The notes under the pieces: model-generated
The model's database searches: none
What the model saw: the letters and a program-made list of their open reading frames with translations, nothing else
What the model was told of the DNA's origin: nothing
Part shown: positions 1-9,000 of the stretch, in pieces
Layout: each line of letters starts with the position of its first letter
Position numbering within the stretch: position 1 is the first letter of the stretch
Source of the DNA: Candidatus Scalindua sp.
Lineage (GTDB): Bacteria; Planctomycetota; Brocadiia; Brocadiales; Scalinduaceae
Direction: 5' to 3'
NCBI GenBank assembly: GCA_031316155.1
Contig: JALDRB010000006.1
Location: 124,001 to 188,000 of the forward strand
Length of the DNA stretch: 64,000 nucleotides
Position numbers and translations under genes: made by a program

Positions 1-117
1 ATTGTTTTTCATTTTTCATAACGTGTCAGTACTATTTATAGAAATAGGCCTGTTTTCCAGAAATACCTGATAAAACTGAGATGTTAATCCAATTTTATTT
101 GGCGGGAGAATAAATTT

Positions 118-1392
118 ATGCAGAGCATATTGTTTTGTCTGTATCCGGAAATGTCCGGGTATAATGCCACCATAAAAATGGCTAAACACCTGCAAAAAAA
201 GGGTTATCGAATATATTATGTCGGATTCCCTCTGTTCAGGAAGCATGTTGAAGCACAAGGATTTCAATTCCTCGAATTCGAACTCGATAATGATTTTTCA
301 AAACTACAGGAGTTGTTAAAGCAGAAAAAATTCAGAGAGATACTCTATCTATACAAACAGGCTTCTCTGCAGGTAGAGGAGTACATTAAGAAACACTCTA
401 TACAGTTAATGCTCACTGATTCCCTGATAAACATTATCGGTCTGGCGGGTCTGAAAAGCGGTATTAACGTTATGACATTGTTTCCAAACTTTGCGTCTTT
501 TGTGAATTTCATATCCCCTCCGGTTACGACTGATATCGTTCCGGATCTCTCACTCGCAAGTAAAATCAGAGTAATATGTGCCTGGACAAAGGTATGGTTA
601 AAACGGGTGATCCCGGCACTTTTTGTTTCCCGGATTATTGTACCCATAATTTTGAAAAATTATTCAAGATCCGTAAAACTGAAATTTAAAACCAGCGAAT
701 TTTTTCTACCGCAAATAAATTTTCCACACATTGTTTTGGGGGCGGCGAAGCTTGATTTTCCAAACTCATTTAGTCGAAAATATTTAGATCTGACGGTTGA
801 CATCAACAGAAAAGAGGATCGGATTTCCTGGAAATTCGATAAGAACAAAAAACTGATCCTCTGTTCTCTGGGAACGCATAGCGGATCTTACAAACGGAGT
901 GCAGGTTTTTTCCGGAAAATGATCCGGCTCTCTTTTCTTCATCCTGAGTGGCAGGTGGTTTTACATATCGGGGACTGTCAATTTAGCCTTGAACCTGAAG
1001 CTGTCCCGGATAATTGTTATGTGTCTACCCGTATCCCACAGATCACTTTGTTAAAAAAAGCCGATGTGATGATTACGCACGGAGGAATGCAATCGGTGAA
1101 TGAGTGTATTGCCACCGGTGTTCCGATGATTGTTTTTCCGTGTGAACGGGACCAACCCGGCAACGCCGCACGGGTTGCGTATCATGGTCTGGGGATAAAG
1201 GGTGATATTGTCCGCACTACACCCGGAGAAATAATAAAAATGATTCAGGAAATTTTAGCAAATCCGGAATATTCTCAAAGGATTAAAGATCTTAGAAAAA
1301 GAATAGAGGAAAACAGTGGTTTTAACGGTGTAATTGAAACTATTGAAAAATTAATTCGGATGAAACATGCTGCCTTCTGTAAAAACTTATAG
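118..1392 (+). CDS. GT1-family (UDP-glycosyltransferase-like) glycosyltransferase
   Basis: A 424-residue protein of GT-B fold type, probably moving a sugar from a nucleotide-sugar donor to a lipid or natural-product acceptor. The C-terminal half holds the GT1 donor-binding signature, running from THGGMQSVNE through GVPMIVFP to ERDQPGNAARV at about residues 320-358. An N-terminal acceptor half begins MQSILFCLYPEMSGYNATIK, as in MGT/zeaxanthin-glucosyltransferase-like enzymes. GGGAG lies 8-10 bases before the ATG. No signal peptide is evident, so it should act at the cytoplasmic face. It stands alone: the next gene is on the other strand. The acceptor cannot be read from sequence. Confidence 0.85.
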   Translation: MQSILFCLYPEMSGYNATIKMAKHLQKKGYRIYYVGFPLFRKHVEAQGFQFLEFELDNDFSKLQELLKQKKFREILYLYKQASLQVEEYIKKHSIQLMLTDSLINIIGLAGLKSGINVMTLFPNFASFVNFISPPVTTDIVPDLSLASKIRVICAWTKVWLKRVIPALFVSRIIVPIILKNYSRSVKLKFKTSEFFLPQINFPHIVLGAAKLDFPNSFSRKYLDLTVDINRKEDRISWKFDKNKKLILCSLGTHSGSYKRSAGFFRKMIRLSFLHPEWQVVLHIGDCQFSLEPEAVPDNCYVSTRIPQITLLKKADVMITHGGMQSVNECIATGVPMIVFPCERDQPGNAARVAYHGLGIKGDIVRTTPGEIIKMIQEILANPEYSQRIKDLRKRIEENSGFNGVIETIEKLIRMKHAAFCKNL

Positions 1393-1481
1393 GCAGGTCT
1401 TTTTAATGAAATGGGACAACGACTCTTCTTTTGTTTTGAAATTTCAAAACTAGCGTTACCAATGTATCCCCCCCAATAGGA

Positions 1482-1613
1482 CTATCGGTAAATGTCTTTG
1501 CGATGTCTAATGCGGTATATCGTGATAATTTTTTGTTTTTCATGAGCGGTGTAAATGACTCTGAAATCACCCACACGTAACCTATACTGGTCTTCGCCTT
1601 TTAATTTTTTAGA
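1482..1613 (-). pseudogene. 5'-truncated RelE/ParE-type toxin remnant
   Basis: Read on the minus strand, this stretch gives about 43 residues matching the C-terminal half of RelE/ParE toxins: KKLKGEDQYRLRVGDFRVIY, then YRIRHRKDIYR and a stop at 1482-1484. A stop codon (1614-1616) lies in frame just upstream, and the usual 40-45 N-terminal residues are absent. The remnant overlaps the end of the antitoxin gene by 13 bases, as if a deletion had joined the antitoxin C-terminus to the middle of the toxin. The toxin is almost certainly inactive. Confidence 0.75.
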
Positions 1614-1810
1614 TTATAGTTTTCATAATCTTCGTCGGGCTCATTTTTTCTGTCTTCAATAGATTTTATATCCGATAAGTTCTCAATCAATTCCTCTAAC
1701 CGGTTGAGTTCTTCAATTTCAATAATTGCTGCTACATTACGACCCTTATCGTCGATAATATATTGTTTAACTACAATAGGTTTATTTTCTTGCTTCAAGG
1801 TTGTTACCAT
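1601..1810 (-). CDS. RelB/Phd-like antitoxin (orphaned)
   Basis: A 69-residue acidic protein. Its N-terminal part (KPIVVKQYIIDDKGRNVAAI) and the following IEIEELNRLEELIENL helix match short RelB/Phd-type antitoxins that precede RelE toxins. GGAGAAAA lies just upstream of the ATG. The toxin that should follow survives only as a C-terminal fragment (1482-1613), so this is a solitary antitoxin. Its C-terminal toxin-wrapping tail is short and acidic. Assignment rests on pattern and on the adjacent RelE fragment. Confidence 0.65.
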   Translation of the reverse strand: MVTTLKQENKPIVVKQYIIDDKGRNVAAIIEIEELNRLEELIENLSDIKSIEDRKNEPDEDYENYNLKN

Positions 1811-2760
1811 TTTTTTCTCCTTCTAAATTTACGCACAGGGATTTCAATATTTCCTTACTTTTTGCGATGCAGGCGCAAGTTCAAAAGTCCGTAAAAACTG
1901 CCATGGAAGGCAGTTTTCGGAATTTTGGAAAAGTTAGCCAGGATGGCCTAACTTGAGGGAGCAATCAAATCTATTTTGGAAAACATGCTTTTATGGTTGC
2001 TGGTTGAAACATAGTATTAGAAACCAATAGTTATTTCAATCATTATTCATAGTACCGAGTTGAGAACAGAAGCAAAGTAAACAAAGTGATAATAAGTATA
2101 GATTTTAGAATTTTAGATTTTAAATTTTATATTGACAAAATAGTATTCGTTAGCTAAAATCAAGCCTGTTTGCACAGTGGACACGTTAAGGTTTTGCAGT
2201 AATTCGTGCACATATATTCTTATAAATTGTTGTAAACTACTACAATAAATTTTTAGGAACCTGCTAATGCCAAGAGCTGTGTTAGTCTTTCATTCGTGTT
2301 GTTACTTCACTAATTCATCTGACTGTATTGCAGAGAGCATTTCACATACTAGCCTCATTTCGTTTCACTGTTTTCGAAACATTGTAAGCAGAATCATCAC
2401 ATTTCATCTATATCAACCTGTGCATCATTTATCAGGATTATTCGTGCAGCACATATTGAAAGCATCTCTTGACCAAGTGCTGTTTAAATTAAAGTAATGT
2501 CTTTCTAGTCCTCAAATTTGTTATGACAAAATAACAAAAATTGTTATAGATCCATAACAAATATAAATGATAAGAATGTTAAGATATATAGGTAACTGCT
2601 AATGGTAGAGAAGCTTATGTATTTATCACTATTTATACATCATTGGCATTATATCTGCGAAAGAATTAACTTTAAGAGAATAATCTTTACTCTCAACATC
2701 AAAATTTAACATTCATCCTTTCAAACAAACAGTTAAATCATAGTGACATAAAAAAAATAA
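1811..2760. other. Non-coding stretch with two adjacent hairpins
   Basis: No convincing gene is present. An open frame at 2267-2497 (+) has Cys/His/Ser-rich composition and no recognisable motif, and I treat it as chance. The visible structure is a pair of perfect or near-perfect hairpins at 1894-1917 (AAAACTGCC, six-base loop, GGCAGTTTT) and 1931-1954 (AAGTTAG paired with CTAACTT). The 2500-2760 part is very AT-rich and presumably holds the promoter for the riboswitch-controlled toxin gene; I could not pick one with confidence. Confidence 0.5.
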
Positions 2761-2872
2761 CCGATAAAGGTAAACCCTGAGTGATCAGGGGGCGCAAAGT
2801 AACAGGGTCTTAACGCATATCCAGAGAAGTTTTGCTGCGGGACTGTTTGCTGAATAGATAGCCTTACTGCCG
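2761..2872 (+). promoter_or_regulatory. Cyclic di-GMP-I (GEMM-I) riboswitch aptamer
   Basis: Matches the GEMM-I consensus in order: the AAAGGTAAACC entry, a P1b hairpin CCCTGA-GTGA-TCAGGG closed by a GNRA tetraloop, then GGCGCAAAG (consensus GACGCAAAGCC), ACAGGGTCTTAAC for the second stem, and a GATAGCC...TGCCGAA exit. It is followed directly by a terminator hairpin whose 5' arm (2861-2870) overlaps the aptamer's last stem, the usual expression-platform layout. It sits about 170 bases before the TcB/TcC gene start. The family identification rests on motif reading; covariance scoring was not possible. Whether it is an ON or OFF switch cannot be told from sequence alone. Confidence 0.78.
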
Positions 2873-2914
2873 AAGATGTTTCCGAAAGGGCATTTGTGCA
2901 GTAAGGCTTTTTTT
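2861..2914 (+). terminator. Rho-independent terminator, riboswitch expression platform
   Basis: A perfect 10-base stem, GCCTTACTGC (2861-2870) with GCAGTAAGGC (2898-2907), is followed by seven Ts (2908-2914). It begins inside the 3' part of the c-di-GMP aptamer, so ligand-dependent folding can compete with it. The loop contains the smaller hairpin TTTCCGAAAGGG. Confidence 0.85.
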
Positions 2915-3044
2915 ATTTATATAGTCAATAGAGTATACCAGACAACTTCCCCCCTTGTAAGAGGTGGTGTGTTTACTCTGAGCGGAAGATACCGTTCAGA
3001 TTTTAAAGGACAAATTTTTACCTATATCATGTGGGAGTTTTTGT

Positions 3045-6000
3045 ATGTTCAATAATCCACAAAACAAAGAAGGTAATAACAAGGAGTCGGCTCAGAATGG
3101 CGACGGATTTCAAACCCGTGCCCCCGCCATACAGGTTCCTAAGGGCGGTGGCGCCATTCGCGGGATTGGGGAAAAATTTGCCGCTAACCCGGTCACCGGC
3201 ACCGGCTCAATGACCGTGCCCATTGCCACCAGTCCGGGCCGATCCGGTTTTGGCCCGCAACTCTCGCTTTCCTACGACTCGGGTGCCGGTAACGGTCCTT
3301 TCGGCCTCGGATGGAATCTTTCACTTCCCACCATCACACGTAAGACGGATAAGGGGTTGCCAAAATACCGGGATGCTGAAGAGTCCGATGTCTTTATCAT
3401 TTCCGGTGCGGAGGACTTGGTACCGGTTCTCCGGTCAGACGGCAGCAGATTTGTGGATGAAACCAGCGCACCGGATCACACGATCCTGCGTTACCGCCCA
3501 CGCATCGAAGGGCTGTTCGCCCGCATTGAGCGCTGGACACATAAAACCAACCCAAAGGACACCTTCTGGCGTTCCATCTCCAAAGACAACATTACCACCT
3601 GGTACGGCAAAACGGATAAAAGTCGTATTACTGATCCTGATGATCCCACCCGTATCTTCAGCTGGCTGATCTCTGAGATGTATGATGATAAGGGTAATGT
3701 CATCGTCTATGAATACGTTCCGGAGGATTCTAAAAAAATCGTTCTTACGCAGGTACATGAGCGGAATAGAACCGACGCAGGCCGCTCGGCAAACCGTTAT
3801 CTCAAACGCATACAATATGGAAATAAGATATCCCGCTTAAGACAATCCGACCTTTCAGCGATGGATTGGATGTTCGAGGTGGTCTTTGACTATGATGAAG
3901 GGCATTACGAAACGTTAGATCCTGATTCCCAGGGCCGGCAGTTTGTGAACACCTTTAAGGATAAACAGCACGATTGGAGTATCCGTCAGGATCCATTATC
4001 CAGCTACAAGGCCGGATTTGAAATACGCACCTACCGTCTGTGCCACCGCGTTTTGATGTTTCATCATTTTAAGGATGAACTTGGCATTGATGATTATATC
4101 GTCCGTTCTACGGAATTTAGCTACGACGAAGGCCCTATTGCCTCTTTTATTACGGGTGTTACACAGTCAGGCTATAAACACCAGAATGATGAAACCTATC
4201 TGAAAAAGTCCCTGCCGCCGCTCGAGTATCAGTACAGCAAGGCGGAGATTCAGGAAGAGGTTCAGACGGTTGACAGGGAGAGCCTTGAGAATCTGCCTCA
4301 GGGGCTGGACGGTGGACAGTATCGCTGGGTGGATCTGGACGGGGAGGGGTTTTCAGGCATCCTGGCAGAACAGGGGGATGCCTGGTATTACAAGGAAAAC
4401 CTCAGCAGCCTGCCTGTCCAGAGTAGTGGATCAACAAAACACGTTGCACATTTTGCACCAGTAAGACAGGTGCGTAAGATGCCTTCCATGGCCAACCTTA
4501 ACGCCAGCGGACAGCAGCTCCTGGACCTGGCAGGTGATGGCCAGCTCGATCTCGTTGAGTTTGATAAGCCGACACCCGGTTTCTATGAAAGGACCCATGA
4601 TAAACAGTGGGAGACCTTTCAACCATTCACTGCCTGTCCGAATCTTCCCTGGCAGGACCAAAATCTCAGGTTTATTGATCTCACCGGTGACGGTCACGCC
4701 GACATCCTGATCACGGAAGACGATGCCTTTACCTGGTATGAGTCGCTGGCGGAAGAGGGGTTTGCATCAGGCGAACGGGTGCGACAATCGCTTGATGAGG
4801 AAAAGGGGCCACGGCTCGTAGTCGCCGACGGCACCCAGTCCGTCTACCTGGCCGATATCTCGGGAGATGGCCTTACCGATCTCGTTCGTATTAGAAACGG
4901 CGAGGTCTGCTACTGGCCCAATCTTGGATACGGCCGATTCGGCGCAAAGGTAACCATGGATAACGCCCCATGGTTTGACACAACCGATCAGTTTGACCAG
5001 CGGCGTATCCGACTTGCGGATATCGACGGCTCAGGTGTCACCGACATTATCTATCTGAAATCCGATTGTGTTGATATCTACCTCAATCAGTCGGGTAACC
5101 GTTGGGCGGAGGTTTACGAGCTGAAACATTTCCCGAGGATCGATGACCTTTCCAGCGTAATCGCGGTAGACCTCTTCGGCAATGGTACCGCCTGTCTCGT
5201 CTGGTCATCATCCCTGCATGGAGACAGCCGTCAGCCCATGCGTTACGTGGATCTCATGGGCGGCCTGAAACCCCATCTGCTCACCAGGGTCATCAATAAC
5301 CTGGGGGCTGAGACAGAAATAGAGTATGCGCCCTCAACCAAATTTTACCTTGCGGACAAACAGGCCGGAACACCCTGGCTCACCCGGCTCCCCTTTCCCG
5401 TCCATGTGGTGGAACGGACAACGGTAAAGGAAAAATGGAGGAATACGACCTTTTCAACGCGGTACAGCTACCATCACGGCTATTATGACGGCATCGAACG
5501 AGAATTCCGCGGCTTCGGCAGGGTAGAACAGGTGGATGTGGAGTCGTACGGAAAATTTATTGAGGGGAACACGGCCAGTCCCTATATCAGCGACGACAAG
5601 ACGCTCTATCAGCCGCCGGTCAAGACCATCACCTGGTTTCATACGGGCGCCTTCATCGATCGCGATCGCATGATCAACGGTTTCAGGGAGGAATACTTTC
5701 CCAACTGGCTGGATGAAGCCGGGTATACCATTGACAGTGATTATCACTTTTCTGAGCGGGAGCTGCCCGAACCCGATTTCCTGACGTCAGACGTAAGCAC
5801 CGAAGAGTTGCGCGAGGCACTGCGTGCCTGCAAGGGCATTACCCTCAGGCAGGAGACGTACGAGCTCGATGTGGATGCGCTTGAGGTCGGGCGGCACGTG
5901 CCGGTAAAACTCTTTTCCACTGCATGTCACAATTGCCAGATCAGGCGGATACAGCCGCGTGATGAAAACAGACATGCCGTCTTCCTGGTGACGGAAAGCG

Positions 6001-9000
6001 AGGCCATTACCTATCACTATGAAATAGATATGAGGGAACCTGTCCTGAAACCGGATCCACGGATCGCCCACACGCTGACCCTGAATACCAACGAATACGG
6101 TCAACCGCTCCAGGCCCTTGCAGTCGCCTACCCGCGTGTTCGGCTCTTTCAGGAGGAAGCATTAACCCTTCCTGTCGGTACTGACATACTAATTCGCCGG
6201 GTACAGAATGAATTGCACCTGAGCTATACGGAAACCCATTACACAAACGATGTGGATCTTCCCGACCACTACCGGTTACGCCTCCCCTGCGAGGTGAAGA
6301 CCTACGAATTAACCGGTATCCGTCCGCAGGACGAAGACGACCGTACTACCATAGAAGATCCCTGGGACGATGTCTACTTCACCCTCGATGAACTGCGGCG
6401 ATTCAGGTTGAGTGAGATATACCAGACAGGAGGGGAAACCGTTTCAGAGATCGAATACCATCAACTGCCGAATCACAGCGATGTCCAGAAACGGATTGTC
6501 GAACATGTGCGCATTCTCTATTTCAACGAAAACCTTCACAATGCTTTGCTGTTAGGTGAACTCAACTGGCTTGGTCTCACCTATGAGACATACAAGCTGG
6601 CGCTCACTGAAGACCTGCTTGATACGATCCTGCGCAATAAGCTCGAAACCGTGCAGGAAAGTGGAGAAGATTATGAAACAGCCGTCCGGCGTATCCTTCA
6701 GTCGGGTGGTTATTACCGATGGAATGATCGTTGGTGGATACGCTCAGGGATTGCGGGTTTTGCCGACGACGCTCGACACCATTTTTATCTGCCGGAAAAA
6801 TACACAGACCCATTTGGAGAGGATACTCTGCTCGAATATGACAAAGACTATGACCTATACATCAGGAGCAGTAAAGACCCGGCTGAAAACGAAATAGTTA
6901 TTGAATCATTCGACTTTCGTGTCCTGGCTCCTGAAAAGATCAAGGACATGAATGACAATGTTACTGCCGTCGCTTTTGATACCCTCGGAATGCCCATCGG
7001 GTCAGCGGTAATGGGAAATACCGGTACAGAATTTGGTGGTACTGAGTCTGGCGATACCTTGTCAGGTTTCCATGAAGACCTTGTATCAGAAGAAATCCGC
7101 AGCATCTTTATCGAAAACTATGACGAGACCGAGAAGAAACTTCGTGACTGGCTTGGTACAGCCTCGGCACGATACGTATACTATCTTGGGGAAGAACGAA
7201 CGTCAGATGGCACGCTGACATACGGTGTCCACCCCGCCTGCGCCTGCTCAATTTTGAGAGAAAAACACATAAAGCAGCTTGATCCTAATGAAAAAAGTCG
7301 CCTTCAAGTATCCTTTGCTTATTCCGATGGAATGGGACAGCCGATTGTAACCAAGGCAAAGGCCGAACCTGAGGTGGACGGCGGCCCATTCCGCTGGATT
7401 GCTAACGGTAAGACAATCCTCAACAACAAAGGCAAGCCGGTAAAACAGTATGAGCCGTACTTCAGCAAAGATGTAATAGAACATCCTGACCATCGTTTCA
7501 AAGAGCCCCTGGAGAAAGGTGTTGCAACGGTGATGTATTATGACGCTATAGGCAGATTGATTCGTACCGAGAAGCCTAATAAAACATACAGCAGGGTGGA
7601 ATTCTCACCATGGTTCGTGAAGAGTTTCGATGCGAATGACACGGTTCTCGAAGATGGTAACGCCTGGTATGCCAGGAGCAGCAGTGCCAGCGCCTCACCG
7701 GAAATGCGCCGTACCGCTGAACTGACCGTAGTTCACGCGAACACGCCCGCACAGGTGTTTCTCGACAGCCTTGGCCGTGAGGTCGTGGCAGTCACGCACA
7801 ATCGTTATCGTGATGATGCCGGTACAGTGGTAGATGAAAAATATGTCACCTTTACCAGGCTCGATGCCGAAGGGAAGCCGCTCTGGATCCGCGATGCGCG
7901 AAAAAACCTTGTGATGCAGTACATCACGCCTCCGAAGGCCACGACATGGGTCGGTGAGCCTAACGAGGACGTGCCCACGGGTTCGGTACCCTGTTACGAT
8001 ATCGCGGGAAACCTGCTCTTCCAGCACAGCATGGATGCCGGTGACCGCTGGATGCTGATGGATGTTACCGGGAAACCACTCTATGGGTGGGACAGCAGGG
8101 ATAACATCCTGCGTACCCACTATGATAAACTGCGACGACCACAAAAGATTGAATTGCGTAATGACAGTCATCTTGACTGGACTGTCGTAAACTATACACA
8201 GTATGGCGAGGCTGTACCAGATTCGAAGGTGAGAAACCTGCGTGGTCAAATCTACCGGAGCTATGACCAGAGCGGCATGGTTAACAATTGGAAATTTGAT
8301 TACAAGGGAAATCTTTTGGAGATACGCCGTCGCCTGGCCGGTGAATATAAACACGACGTGAACTGGCAGGAGGTGGAGTCTCTTGTGCCGGATGGAGAGC
8401 GCGACAGCCTGTTTATGAGAGAAATATTTACCCAGATTACCGAATACGACGCGTTGAACCGGATGATGCGTTTGTATAACTGGCATCAGGGTGTGGGTAC
8501 GCGTGTCGCGGTGTATGAACCACACTATAACGAGCGCGGCCTGCTGAAGAGCGAAGACCTCATTCTTGATGCTTCAAAGACGTCTACTTTGTATGAGAAT
8601 GGCACAAGCAAACCGGTCATCAGGAAGATCACTTATAACGAAAAGGGCCAGCGTCTCAGCATTGAATTTGGAAACGGTGCAACTACCGATTATGAATACG
8701 ATGAAGAGACCTTTCGATTAATTCATTTAAACACTACGAGAGATTCAAGGACTAAAGATCTGCAAAATCTCCGTTATACGTATGACCCTGTTGGCAATAT
8801 TACAGAAATGAGGGATGACGCCCAGCCAACGGTTTTCTTCAACAACTTTCAGATAGATGCACGGAACCGGTACACCTACGACGCGCTCTACCAGCTTAGA
8901 GAAGCACAGGGGCGGGAACATGCGGGACAGGTAGTGTATAATACACACGACAACTGGAACGATTGCAGTTATCGCAGGCGTTACCACACAAATGACGCCA

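Noticed and set aside
2267-2497. Open frame of 76 codons on the plus strand
   Set aside because: Odd composition (Ser, His, Cys, Phe), no motif, no ribosome site, no similarity to anything I know.
3223-3669. Long alternative frames inside the Tc genes (for example 3223-3669 plus, 7695-8525 minus, 16928-17407 minus)
   Set aside because: They overlap clearly coding TcB/C and TcA sequence, with low-complexity or non-family translations; they are shadows of GC-balanced coding DNA.
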